DNA of 64,000 nucleotides from Siderastrea radians. Its lineage: Eukaryota; Cnidaria; Anthozoa; Scleractinia; Rhizangiidae. Below the pieces are notes generated by a model. The model was not told where the DNA came from. It saw nothing but the letters and a program-made list of their open reading frames with translations, and ran no database searches. Made by a program: the position numbers and the translations under genes. Within the stretch, counting starts at the first letter, position 1, and every line of letters starts with the position of its first letter. This document shows positions 49,543 through 62,073 of this stretch, piece after piece. The stretch lies in NCBI GenBank assembly GCA_964017195.1, contig OZ024898.1:14548057-14612056 (forward strand), in the 5' to 3' direction.

Positions 49543-49903
49543 GGGGCCGATTACATGAGGCGGGCTGGCCCGCTTAGCCGGGTTGGCTCGGTTTGCCCGG
49601 ATCTCGGCACGTCTGTGAAACACGCTAAAATTCAACTTCGCGATTACATGGAAAAATTTCAGCCCGGTTAGCTGGGATCTCGGCATCGCGATGCCAACAC
49701 TTTCTTGTCACTAAATTTCGCTGTAGAGCAAAATGGCTCACCAGAAGATTGATATTTCTCTTTCTATATAACACATAAAGGTTTATCAGACCATAAAGCT
49801 ACGTAAAACTGAAAATGATACGCCAAAATAATGGATTAGCGAAAATAAAAACACTTTATTCATGCTCTTCTACCGAGCCCGCCCGGCTCATGTAATCGGC
49901 CCC
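49543..49903. mobile_element. PIF/Harbinger-like MITE (TAA duplication)
   Basis: GGGGCCGATTACATGAG and its complement at the two ends, flanked by TAA (49540-49542; 49904-49906). A 3-bp TAA duplication and GG-starting TIR fit PIF/Harbinger. Confidence 0.8.
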
Positions 49904-50791
49904 TAAGAACCGTTAACGGGAGGATTCCTATGGTAACAATCCCATTACCACAGTGTCTCTTACAGCGACCACTCACTGATCAAGAAGCCTCTCGATTAGG
50001 TCTCTGCCTGTACGAAATTGATTTATGAGCAGTTCAGTTCATAGTTCGCAGAGGGGACTACGAACTATGCTCAGTTAAAAGAAAAACACTTCTGCAAATT
50101 CGTACCGTACATTTTAAAGAGGTTTTAATTTCAGTAATTCACTTTATAAGTTAATTATAAAGCTCTAAAAGAAAAGAGGTGCATTTCCCAGGGTTATATT
50201 ACTTGGGGCCTTTTGTCGTATGCACTTTTCATGGTCGTAATACTGACACAGATCACTTGAAAGCTTTTTTTATATTTGACATATTTACTTCAGTCATTTG
50301 TTTTGTCTGCACTTGAAAATGGGATTTTGGTTCCTTTAGAGCAGTCACAGGTCGGGTCTTATTGCTAAAATTTTTGCAACCAACTGAACCAATTTCAAAC
50401 CAACTTTCAAAATTGAACCAATCAGCGGCTAGCACGCACTACACGGAATGTCCCTCATAACCTTGTCTACAGAGCGGATGTTTGCACTTTTTCAATGAGT
50501 GAAAGTTTTGGAAAAGTGTGAACACCCGCGCTGAAAAAAGAATTATGGAGGAGAACATTCCGTTTGAAAAACTTGATGCTGTACTTTGATAAAGGACGAG
50601 GAAGAAAATGAACCACCGCAGACAGATGGGCTGCGATTTGAGCTATCAGCTTATATTTAACGGGCATTTTTAACCTAATCTGACTCTTGCAATACTTAGC
50701 AAATTTCACGTGATATTATTTAACGAACGTTGATTTGCTGAAGCTTATAAGCCCTTATCACGTGATTAAGAGCAATCAACGGACCGCTTAA

Positions 50792-52136
50792 GGCCGCGGG
50801 TGAGAGACTAGATCATCAGTATTCATTTATTTAAAGCGTATGCACGAAGTGCGACGAATGACAGCGACATTGCGCGAAATATTCATGAGTGAGCTCTGCA
50901 GTATAAAATCTTTGGTTTATGCATCAATGATTGCTCGTGCGTGTAATCGTGTGGCAGGAAATATTGTGCATTTTAAGTATTGTTAAATAAAAATTTTCAT
51001 AATAACAATAATAATAAATTCGTTGAGCGCTCGCTTGTTGTATCTGTACCGTTCTTTTTATTCTTTATCTGTTAGTTGAAACGTTAATTGCAACTTTTTA
51101 GAATTTTTCCAGCAAAACAAAACAAAAATAAAATACTGTTTCTATCTCTATCTCGAATATTTATCAACATCACCAACTTTGTGTCCAATATTTATCAACA
51201 TCTGGGTCTTTCGTAAGTGGAACTCCGTGAAGTTTTTTTTGTGTATATATACACTGCTCCACAGACTAGAAAATAATAAAAGAGTTCGATTTCGTCGTTC
51301 TTTTTGGTTTTAGTGTTTAATTCTACGTTTAAGCGGAAAAATCCGCTTTGAAAATTTCGATAGTAAAATTCTCGTTCTATTTTGTATGGTATAAATGTTA
51401 ATTGGTTCAGCACCAATGCTTTTTTCTTTCGTTTATTTTCGACGGAAGACACGCGCCTTTTTTAGATTGCATGCAACCTATTGTTTGTTTCTGGAGTGTT
51501 AACAATAGCTTCTTAATTTTTATATCCATAATTTGCATAATAAAATATTCTTGGCTTAAACACTCGTGTTTCTTCGATAAGCCTTCGGAAGCCCTAAAAC
51601 CACCAATTTTGTGTTCAAGAATACAGCGCGGATATAAAATTTCCTGAACTGACACAGCAGACAGGTAAAATAGGTGTGTTGTAGGTTGTCACAACAGAAG
51701 CACTTTTTTAAAACAGGCTTTTTAACAGAAGTTTTAAGTCTTCAAATTTAAACAAGGACGATTTTACTAATTTAAAGGCTTATAACTTTCAGTGGAACTT
51801 GAAATCACAAAATCGGCTTCTGTTGTGACACAATAGAGGATTTAACTGATCAATTAGTGGCAAAATCAAGAAGCGTTGTCTTCTCCACGAGGAGAAAACT
51901 TGGACACGGAGTCGCGTTTGACCAAATCTTAACTTTGGAAGCTCAAAGCATCGCAAAGAAACGCAATTTATCAAAGGAAAAACAAAGTCGTTGCACTTCC
52001 AACATTCCTCAAGCCCTCTATTAAGTTTCAACGAAATCGGCTTTCAAACGATCAAGATCTAAAGTTTTTTAACGTAAGACTTCCACCAAAATTTTGCCTT
52101 ATAAATTTATTCATGAGCAGCTTGTCACCCGCGGCC
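50792..52136. mobile_element. TTAA-flanked element with GGCCGCGGGTGA termini
   Basis: TTAA (50788-50791) precedes GGCCGCGGGTGA and TTAA (52137-52140) follows TCACCCGCGGCC. The interior is AT-rich with an internal inverted pair (TTGTCACAACAGAAGC near 51689 and its complement near 51817). No transposase seen. Confidence 0.75.
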
Positions 52137-52539
52137 TTAATACATGTTGTCGCCGTTGAGTTCCCCTGTTTTACTGAACGTGCGAAATGGATGCTAAACA
52201 GTTACGCACTATTACACACGAATGTCATTGTTTTTTTTTGTTTTTTTTTTGTTTTTGTTTACTTGTGACAGGTTCTTACATTATGGTAAACCCCTCCTGG
52301 CTCCTGGCATTTGTAAAAGTACCCCTTCAGGTCTGTGCTGCAATTTCATTCGTTTTTAGTTAAGGTTTTTGTTTGCCGCAGTCCATTTGCTGTCAGCTTT
52401 TAGTTCATTGTGCGGCAGCGGTATTTTTGGTTTTGCGTTATCGAGGCAGGCTTATTTCTCAGCTTTCATACAGTGTATTTTGTTCCGTTCTTTGCTTTGT
52501 ATTTTAAAATTCAACTTGTTCCGGGCATTATGGTACTAA

Positions 52540-53214
52540 GGGCCTCCACAGACTAGACATTTAGGTGTCGAAAACTAATTCTGTCCGATGCAAGCATTCC
52601 ACACACTGGAGTGTTGGAGTTGTCGACAACTAAGTCAGGCCAGCGAGAGCTTGGGAACTAACGTTCACTACGCGTTGCTCATAACGCAGTACGTGACCGT
52701 GCAGTTACGATAGTTGTCGACAACTAAACCAATCGTTCCCACATACGGGTAAAACCGTCAAAAACTTAGTTGTGGACAACTATTAGTTGTCAACAACTAA
52801 GGAGTGCTTCCCTTTTCGAAAAGGGAAACTACCTACAATCCTGGCCAATTGATTATGGGACACTTCACTTTTTCCATCCCTCTTTTTGATCGAATAAAAA
52901 ATCGCCGATAATTAATTTCGTAAAAATACACCTTGAATTGCCTCTCCCCCAGCCCCCTTCCCTATACATTGTTGAAGTCCATAAAGTGTACAAGATATTC
53001 GAAACATTTTGGACTCCTGACTCTCAACATTGTTCGGGGGGGGGGGGAGTCGATGTTAGTCGTGTTAGCCAGGGTTGTAGTTGTCGACAACTAAAAATTT
53101 AGCGTTTAGTTGTTGACAACTAATCTCACACACAGCGTTTTTTAGTTGTCGATAACATTTAGTTGTCGACAACAAATAGTTGTCGATAACTAAATGACTA
53201 GTCTGTGGAGGCCC
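52540..53214. mobile_element. PIF/Harbinger-like MITE packed with TAGTTGTCGACAACTA palindromes
   Basis: GGGCCTCCACAGACTAG and its complement at the ends, TAA on both sides (52537-52539; 53215-53217). Eight or more copies of the 16-bp palindrome TAGTTGTCGACAACTA, or close variants, are spread through both halves. This is far more subterminal palindrome than the other MITEs here. Confidence 0.8.
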
Positions 53215-53217
53215 TAA

Positions 53218-54105
53218 GGTTTTTTCTCAACGGTGCTAACAGATCGATGTACACGAGCAAAGGGGCGCCTGAGGATAGCCAGTCTGTGACGTCACTTGGG
53301 AACGGAATCGATGCTTATTTTTTAGGCATAAACTACGTGGACAGCATTGCGGAGATCTAATACATTATGTTCGTCTTTGCTCCACAACCACCAAATTACT
53401 CGATGAAGCACCTCCCCCGATTAGCGCCGCATGTGACAGCAAAGCTATTAAAGAGCGCCGCCCTCGAATAAGCGCCGCATTGACTGAATTGATTCAGCTG
53501 CATTGCGCATCCTTTTTTGCGTGATTAGCGCGTGCACGAGCGCGCGCACGTTCGGCAACTGATAGATCTTCTAGGAAAGCTGAGCAGTTCAGAGAAATAA
53601 ATGGTCGTTTTCTCCTAAACGAACTCGGTGACCGCACTTTTTTGCTCTATTTAGTTAAGGGAAATACGACTCTACACGATATATCCACCTGACGCCGCAC
53701 CAAACAGAAACCCAGTACGTGGCCGAGGCAAACGGGTTTTCAAATTCCTGGCCTAGGGTTTGCAGCAACTGTTTTCTTGCCTTCTTCCCCCCCCCCCCCC
53801 ACCGTTCCTTCCACTTTATTTGCCCCTCCCCCTCGCCCCAATTTCGCGTGGCCAAAAAGGGTCAAATGCTTCAATCGCGCGGAAAAGGACGCAGAAAAGC
53901 CTACGGAAAGGGCTTGCTACGCAGGCTAATTGCGTTGTCAGTTAGCGTTGTACTGTATTTGAAATCGACACGGAACATTGAATTGGACATTGAAAACAAT
54001 ATAGAAAAAGCTTAGTCATGGGTTGACGGCATTAGTGTTTAGCCATGGGTGACAGAGGTGTTCTATAAACAAAGGGTGTGTTCAGATGCTTAACTGTTGA
54101 ATCTC
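53218..54105. other. no gene seen; 5' flank of GST unit 3
   Basis: Upstream sequence of GST unit 3. The last 100 bases (AAAAAGCTTAGTCATGGG... to CTCCTGCAG) align with the flank of unit 2. The CAG just before the AAAATGTCGGG start may be a 3' splice site for a 5' leader exon. Confidence 0.4.
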
Positions 54106-54114
54106 CTGCAGAAA

Positions 54115-57100
54115 ATGTCGGGTTACAAGCTCTACTACTTCCCTGCACGTGCTCGAGCAGAAATATGTCGACTGTCTTTTGCGGCTGCAACGATAGATTT
54201 CGAAGATGTTCGATTGAGTGGGGAGGAATGGTGGGACAAGGAGAAAGCAAGTGAGTACAGGTTTAGGATCAATTCAGACAGACGATCGATTACTCCTTCT
54301 TTGAGTGAATTTGGTACCCCTTACTATATGAAGGGGGCGAAAGTGCAGATTGTGAAAATCTCATAGGAAAATAAGTTAATTTGAAGAGCACCGTCCGAAA
54401 GCACTGCCGCACAAATGAATTTAGGAATACAACCCGTTCCGTCGATTCGCAAAAGCATACATGAAATATAGTAGTAAAGCTCAACTGGCGCTTGCTTACG
54501 TATCTTGCGGTGGTTTGGTGACATTCTATCACAGGACGGACTGTCGAAGCTCTCGTAAGCGACCACCTCGGGAATTCAGAAAAGTGGTCGCAACTAGAGC
54601 TGGTTGCTTATATACGAGAATGGGCTCTCGTAAGCGACCACAAGATGAAACAATAGAGGGTAGTCGCTTTTCTCATAAAGCTTGGGGTGAATGGTTACTA
54701 ATGCAATTTTAGTGTTGTAGCAATAATATTTAAGAGTTTATTATTGCTTGTCTATTAAGAGGATCGCAAAACAAATGAGCAGGTCGACAAACCATTAGCG
54801 CCTATGTGATGTGTTACTCCAAAATTAAATGAAGAGGTGAAAGGTTTTATTAAAGTGTTGCGTGAGTGGTCGCTCACGAGAACCTACGAAAGCTTTTAAG
54901 TATCACGGATCTAGAGTTTAATTAAGTGACAGTTCAAACGGGTTTCAGAATGCAGGTCGTAACTAGAGCTGGTCGCAAAGTGCAAATCTGCTAGAGAAGT
55001 TGCGTGCTCGCGAAGTGAGGGACACAAAATTGTCAAAATTCTTCATTTTCTTTTCACAGACGTGATCCTATTAAAATTTCTCTTTTGTTCATAGGGCTTT
55101 GTTATTTTTTAAAAAAGCGATTTTTTCGCAACGGTGTTTCTTGGCGAACTACACGTTTCGTGACGTTTCGTTTCGGGACACAATGTCTGCCAGTTTCAAA
55201 TCTTTAAGTCATGATTGCCCGATCTTAACTTTGCAACTGATTGTCTGTGCTGTACGTTTGTAATTAATTCTAATTGAAGAGAACTACCAAGGTCCAATGA
55301 AATTAGAGGCTGTTAATTAAGAGCTGCGTGGTATCTGATAAAAACATAATGGGGCCAGTCAGGCGTGACAGGTTCAGTCATGGTTTGTAGTAGCTGTCGT
55401 GCAGCAACCGAAAACCTGTGCAGGGACCGTGCGGCCTATTTTGAAGTGGGGGGGGGGGAGGCTAACTCGATCGCTCAAGTGCGAAGAAGGGGCGGGGAGG
55501 GGAGTGAGAACCCCACGCGAATTTCTTTTCTTCTTTAGTGATTAATAATGCATCTAAGGCGACTGTGTTAAAAGTTGTCAGATTATACCTATCATACAGA
55601 CCCATAAGTAACAGATCACAGTTATTATTACTAAGGGTATCAAACTCTTCGACCTACCATCGATTAATAATGTCGATACTTAGGGCATGCCTTTTGGTGC
55701 CTAACCCTGAATAGAGGGCAATACACAGTTACTGTTTTCTCAGTTTGGATATCATCTCTGGCCTTTCGCTTAATAATATACTCACGATAACAAATTGAAC
55801 GGAATGCGGTCGGAACGTTTTGATTTAAATCAGAATAGGAAAAATGCATTCTTTTACGGAGTCGGTATTCTGGATATTCTATTATTCCTAAACCAGAATA
55901 GGAATAACCAGGATAGTCCCAAAATAATATGCCTGAGCCTGTTCTTTTATCTCTACGCAAATTTTTTAAGACGTATCCCGCTAGGTGCAAACCTTGACGT
56001 ATTTAAGATCTCAAACTCAAAAAACATTTTTCTCAAAACTTTTGCAAGCAAACCTGTTATCATTACAGGATAAGGCCAACCTGAGAAAACTGAGCTGAGT
56101 ATCATGAAATACACATTTCACCGGCAAAGTGAGTCTGTCGGTATGTCCTGTCTACCGAATGCCTTATTTGCCATCGTTAGGACTGGAGCGAAAGAAATCT
56201 TTTGGCAGCTATCCTAGTTGCAAAATCACTTTGATTTTCAGCAAATATCAAAGCACACGGTGGCCGATAATTCTATCTAGAGACAGACTACAGTTCGTAA
56301 TGCTGGACCAGTCAAGAACGAGAGTCCACAAAAGTCTAAATTCTTTAAGAGCAGAAAAGTCAATGAGAGTTGAGTGTTCACGAGAGTTAGAGGCCAAACG
56401 ACAGCGAGAGTTTCAACTTCCGTCGATTGTACATGTAATTTAAATCTGAGCAGGTTCAAACTGAGTTCCCTGGAGCACACGGGAGTTTCAACTAATCGGA
56501 AGACAAATGATAGCAAGGCGATTTGAACTTTTGTAGGGAATTCCGTTTCTGTTTGGTCCATATCAATATAAGATCTTTTTCGGGAAAACAAAGAACTTGT
56601 TAACCCCGGAACCAATCACTGACTAGTGAATTTTCCAACTGTTTCATTTATTTTCTTTAATGGCACCAAAAAGTGGGGGTGGGGGTGTGCTAAAGCCCCC
56701 CTTTTGTTAGTTTTCGTTACTGCATTAACTTCAAAAGTTAAGGTAGGACTTCATATAAATTAAACTGCGCCTTGTACGTTTAGGGGGAGTAGGGAGAAAT
56801 TCCTGGTCTGGTGTCCGAAAAAAAAATGACCGGAGAAATATCTAAATCTTCTCAGAATTGGTACCTCATAAAGGTAAAAATGAATAATTTGAGCCCATCC
56901 ACAAAACAAGATTCTAGTACCTCTTAAGCATTCTAACTCAAAGTTCAAAATTTTCTGATGAGCACCCCTACCCCTCAATTTTTACATGGGAGTCCTTCTC
57001 CTCCACCTGCCGATTTTTTTCTCTCCATTGTCAGCGTTACTGTATTTTAGATTGTGTATTGACTTAAGTTGAGCCAACTAAGTAAACGAATGCAGTATAA

Positions 57101-57533
57101 AAAATCCTTTCTTGTTTCAGCCGGTAGGTCTCCCCTTGGTCAATTGCCATTTCTTGTGATTCCTGAAGGAAAAGTTCTTGGACAGTCTGCGGCAGTTATG
57201 AAGTACATCTGCAAAAAAGGAGGTAGAGTAATGCACTAAATTATAAAAATTCCAGGAAGATGGGGTCCTGGATGGTAGGACCTAGGGAGGTACTGAAAAC
57301 CTGATATGCCTCAAAAATATACCCTGTTTAAGACAAAAATTAAAGGAAAAATTGTTTACCTTGTTCAAGGTCGAGTCAAGACCGTAAGTAATGAATTTTC
57401 AGTCTATCAGCAGTGTTAAATGAGGTCAAATACGGGAGTATAATGGGTGCCCCTATCTTTCCCTTCTCTGGAGGGCGGAATGTTTGCAAGTCTGGCATTA
57501 GTGCTGAAACATTTAGACCATCGGTAGTTGTAC

Positions 57534-57608
<75 letters not shown>

Positions 57609-60600
57609 TTCTATGGACAAGTTGAACGGTAAAGGAAGTAACAGTCATGAAACATTTAACAGTTTCAAGAATTTCCTTCTTTCAGGTTCTGAGAATTAAT
57701 GGCTTTCCCGTAAAGAGTAAAAAGCTTGCTAAACCCTGACAATTATTTCAGTTGATTATGTCAAAATTAACTGGAGTTGATTAGTTCAAAGATCTTTTAT
57801 GATAGCAAACCATTCTTAATGCACATTGAGCTTCCTAGATGTCGCGATTTCAAGATATTGATATTATTTTTAAAAAAACTGCTAAAATAAAGCACAGATC
57901 AGTCAAAAACTTTGTTACCTGAAATTGATATAATTATTTTGCAAAGGAACAAGGCAATTGTAACCATCTCCTAATTAGGTTTGAGTCCAGCTGACAGTTT
58001 TGAGGAAGCGACTGCTGATATGATACGTGATGGCGCTATTGATTTGCGTCAAGATTTGATCAAGTTCCGTTTTGCTGAGAAGGATGAAGCTAAAATGGTT
58101 GGTATCAATAAAATAACAGGGGAACTTGTATATTTAATAAGTCAACTTTAAAGTGGGTTCTGGAGGGGTAAAATGGGAGCTGTGATTTGCCTTAATGAGG
58201 CTGCAGTTGCGGAGACTGGGATTTGACCACTTGTACTGGAAATGAAAATTTGGGAAATGGGAAATTTGGGAAACGTTCATATCCAATTAACCAACTTCAG
58301 GACCATTTTTCCCTATTTGCTGGTTGGTGTTTATGGATCAGTTCTTGAAGGCACCTGTTGTTACTCTCACTCGAACTTCATTTGCATTACAGTACAATTG
58401 AATATGGACTCGAGGCAACTTTGGGCGAGATTTTGAAGCTTTTTACTGCTCAAAGTTGCCTCTCATGAAGACATCCACGTTCAGTAATACATTTCAGCAC
58501 GAATGAGGAGCGTTATCTGCATTTTTGGGGTATATTTTTGCAAGGTCAAACCTGTAGTAAGCGGACCTGTATTAAGGAGCTAGTTGAAAAAGTCCCCAAA
58601 AAATTTTCCCCTTAACTTGACGTAACTTGACCTCTATTAAGTGGTCGCGGTCACCTTTTCCTAGGTCCCAGCGAGTTATTTCTATCGCCTTTACCTGTAT
58701 TAAATGGTCACTTTGTTAAGAGAATCGTGTTAGTATGCAGTAAATGCATTGTTGTGCAACCTACCAGTAAAAAATCCTGTCGTTTATTTTCTCATGATCA
58801 AGAGAGGTAGAAAAAACTTTTGCGGACAATTCGTCTGGAGACGGGTCTTCCTCCACTTTAAAGTTTCCTTTCTTTGTTTTCTTTTCTAGGCCAGACATTT
58901 CTGCAAAAGTCAAACCTTTTAAGCGCTCAGTTACCCATTCCCGAAGGGTGACTGCTTAATATAGGTTTGACCAGTTTTGCGGGGGGGGGGGGGGGGAATG
59001 TTGTGATAATTTACTCATTCTGCTTCAATATATCACAAATCCAAGATTGGATGTTACTAAAACGAGGAATGGGGAATGGGGAATGAGAAATTGTGGTCAG
59101 CGGTTTTACCTAAAAATTATGTTGGAGTCTGCGCAGTACGGCAAAGAGCCGAGGACTACACGTGGTAAGCGAAAGATGGAAGGTAAGAATATTTATCTGT
59201 CAGTTTTTCCAGAGCTTTTGGAATTATAGAGTTAACCCAACCAAAACTGTTGATTTGCAGACAATGAGAGTGACGACAATGTTAAGGTTCACGAGGGTAT
59301 CGTTGTTGATAGGTTGGTATAACAAGATTCGTATCACTTTGAGTACAGTCGCCTCGACTGTTAATATAAAACCTTCGAGAAAAAGACTGTTCTCTGTATT
59401 TTGACGTTTTAGCGACGAACCAGTGACAGAAGATGATTCTATGTTTGCAACTGGCGAGAATGAATCTTTAATAAGGTATGAAAAGGTAGAATACGGCTTG
59501 AAAATTTAAACCGACCGCCGCTGAATTATTAGAGCACTTGCCATCGAATTTTGAATTGATTTTAATGGCGTTCATATTTGATCATGAGTTTCAAGATTTA
59601 TTTATGGTTTGCAGAAAGAACTGAGTGAAGTGACTACAATATTAAGATGTTCTTCAATTAAAAAGAAAATCGCCCAGAGGAGAAGCATGGAGAATAGCTT
59701 AATATTGTAGTCACTTCACTCAGTTCTTTCTGCAAACCATAAAGGAATCTAGATTGTAACCCAAATATGAACACCATCAAAATCAGTCCAAATTCGATGG
59801 CAATGCTCTAATAATTCAGCAGCGATCGGTTTAAATTTTTAAGCCGTAGTCTACGTTTTTATACCTTAAACAAAGATTCATTCTCGCCAGTTGCAAACAT
59901 AGAATCATCTTCTGTCTCTGGTTCGTCGCTAAAGCGTCAAAATACAGAGAAGATTTACTCGTAGTTTTTATAAGCCTAATAACACTCGAAGTGACTGTAC
60001 TCAAAGTGATACGAATCTTGTTATACCAACCTATCGATAACGATACTATACCTGCCAAGTGTCACGCCTAAGGCGTGATTGTCAAGCCTGCGGGTCGAAA
60101 ACTGCGATCTCACGCCTACTCACGCCTGCGTTCCCATTTCTCACGCCTGGTGGAAAAGTTTGAGCCATTACAGCCTTAACCGACTCATTTTGAAAAAAAA
60201 AATTATAAAGTATTTAAATAAACTCGAACCAATGCGAGAAAATAATGATCGTACTTTCGGGAAAATTCGGATTTTAGTAGGGAAAGTCACTGGAGACATG
60301 ATCATACTCGTCGAGACGAGCTCCGTATAATCTTAAATGATCAAAGCATCGATTTACTGGCGATAAATCGGAACGTCTTCGGAACGTCTTTGGAAATCTT
60401 CGGGCATCTTCGGAAATCGTCGGACATCTTCGGATATTATCAGTTTCCTAGGAAAAATCTTGACACTCTCAGGATAAAAATGTCACGCCTATGAATCACA
60501 AAGAGTTGGCAGGTATACGATACCCTCGTGATCCTTAACATTGTCGTCACTCTCATCACCTGCAAATAACCAGTTTTGGTTACCCTAAATAAAAAGGGAA

Positions 60601-61330
60601 CTCAATAATTCCAAAAGCTCGGGAAAAACTGACAGATAAGCTTAAATGTTTTTACCTTCCATCTTTCGCTTTCCACGCGAAATCCTCGTCTCTTTGCCGT
60701 ACTGCGCAGACTCTAACTTAATTTTTTAGATATTACCGCTGACCGCTTTTTCTCATTCCCCATTCCCCATTCCCCATTCCCCATTCTCCATTCTCCATTC
60801 TCCATTCTCCATTCTCCATTCTCCATTCCCCATTCCCCATTCCCCATTCCCCATTCCCCATTCCCCATTCCCCATTCCCCATTCCCCATTCCCTATTTTA
60901 GTAACATCCTCCAAGATTGATTTCTTTCCTTGTTTAAAAGAATTTTCACTTCCTCAGTTGTAAGTTGAAGTTTTAAATTGGTTGAGATACAAAAATAAGG
61001 CTCCTGATGACGGTCGATGTTGTGATTTTGAAAGTTTAAATGCGGAAACCATGATCATTAGCTCCGGGACAAATCGTTCCCCGCGGGCTTTATGAGGATA
61101 GCTTCGTAAGATGCACTTATTACAATTAATTGGTCAACAAAATGAGAACATTAGATACAGAAGTGTTTAATGTGATAAATACTGATCTTAAGGAGCTGCT
61201 ATCTTCTATTTCATTTTAGGAGGAACTAAAGAAGGAGTTCTTTGAGACCACACTTCCTGCCCGCCTTGAGAAGTACTCGGCTCTTCTCAAAAGCCGAAAT
61301 GAAGAAAAGGGTTTCTTTTTAGGTGACAAG
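54115..61330 (+). CDS. glutathione S-transferase, sigma-type, unit 3 (open, 3' end not seen)
   Basis: Exons: 1 (54115-54250), 2 (57121-57222), 3 (57979-58097), 4 (61220-61330); all junctions are phase-consistent. The exon 1 frame is open (MSGYKLYYFPARARAEICRL) and keeps the KLYY Tyr. Exon 2 gives GRSPLGQLPFLV and the QS of the glutathione site; exon 3 gives GLSPADSFEEATADMIRDG; exon 4 gives EELKKEFFETTLPARLEKYS to FFLGDK. Differences from the usual pattern include an extra codon (EEWWDKEKA) and a Met before the GTTGGT donor of exon 3. The expected last exon (LTYADITFFDFF-type) was not found before 64000; a hAT transposase occupies the downstream region. This is the only unit without a visible lesion. 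Cytosolic glutathione conjugation is the expected role. Confidence 0.8.
54550..54910. repeat. diverged repeat with TCTCGTAAGCGACCAC words
   Basis: CTCTCGTAAGCGACCAC occurs twice in direct orientation (near 54552 and 54625) and an inverted GTGGTCGCTCACGAGAAC form near 54866. A decayed MITE in GST unit 3 intron 1. Confidence 0.5.
57531..57608. repeat. (TAG)n microsatellite
   Basis: More than 20 uninterrupted TAG/GTA units between GST unit 3 exons 2 and 3. Poly-Ser and poly-Leu frames here are artefacts of it. Confidence 0.98.
60048..60516. mobile_element. hAT-like MITE nested in the foldback element
   Basis: ATACCTGCCAA and TTGGCAGGTAT form the ends; ACGATACT (60040-60047) and ACGATACC (60517-60524) form an 8-bp duplication with one mismatch. 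The intact opposite arm (59307-59326 region) shows the empty site. Inside are TCACGCC repeats and a run of ATCTTCGGAAA-like units (60371-60435). Confidence 0.75.
60754..60896. repeat. heptamer array (CATTCCC/CATTCTC)n
   Basis: About 20 tandem 7-mers, with a central block of the CATTCTC variant, inside the right arm of the foldback element. Confidence 0.95.
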
Positions 61331-61639
61331 GTAATACACACAAAATAGGTGAACCATGACGTATTTAAGAAGATACGTAAGAAGTACGACTACAACTGTT
61401 CCCTGTCGTCGTATTGTTTCTTGGCTCCACTGCGTCGATGTAGGCATTTGCCGATTGTGCTAGTAAAAGTGGCATATTATGCTAGTGGCAGTGCTCGTTT
61501 TTTGCCCAAATTATGCTCAAATTATGCTCGCTTTTCAAAATTATGCTACTTTTCTAAAAAATTATTCTGTGCACAAACTTCACAACTCACAAGACAAGTT
61601 TGAAAATGTATTTTATTAACCCTGGCCTGACGTTCTGGG

Positions 61640-61800
61640 CCCGGTTGTTCAAAACCTGAGTAACTTTATCCGGTGGTTAGGCCTATACGGCGGATAAATC
61701 TGCTATCCAGCGGATAGTTATCCAGCGAACAAAAATAGGTTGCACAAAGCCTGGATAGTGTGGTGGATAACTATCCGCGGATAGCTTGCTAACCATCGCG
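61640..61800. repeat. palindromic MITE fragment with GGATAA/TATCC words
   Basis: GGGCCCGGTTGTTCAAAACC begins a stretch of repeated GCGGATAA and TATCC words resembling 14690-14880. The partner end was not found. Confidence 0.5.
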
Positions 61801-62073
61801 TGTAGCAGAGCGTGACACAGTTTGCGCAAGGTTTTGCACTCAAATGGCCTCCAGTTACCATGGTAAAGTATGCAAATTTCGAGTAAACAACGAACTGTGC
61901 GCGCGCTAGCAGCGCGCGCTGGGTTTCAAAACAAATAAAAACAAATACAGTGAAAACTAAACCATGCAGTTTCTGACAAAGCCCTGGATAACAAATTTAA
62001 CATTGAATAATCTCGCTCGTTTCTGAACCACGCAGTCCGGCTTGACTTCTCTAATTCGTTCTCTAACAGTTAA

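Larger units (their letters stand above)
59049..60909. mobile_element. Mutator-like foldback element with GGGAATG-repeat arms
   Basis: GGATGTTACTAAAA at the left and its complement at the right, with a 9-bp duplication TCCAAGATT on both sides (59040-59048; 60910-60918). The arms are inverted copies meeting around a small loop near 59650-59698, so the element is almost one palindrome. The right arm holds about 20 CATTCCC heptamers (60754-60896); the left arm keeps only a few. A hAT-like MITE is nested in the right arm. Confidence 0.88.

Noticed and set aside
57376..57648. Poly-Leu and poly-Ser frames
   Set aside because: Direct translation of the TAG/CTA microsatellite.
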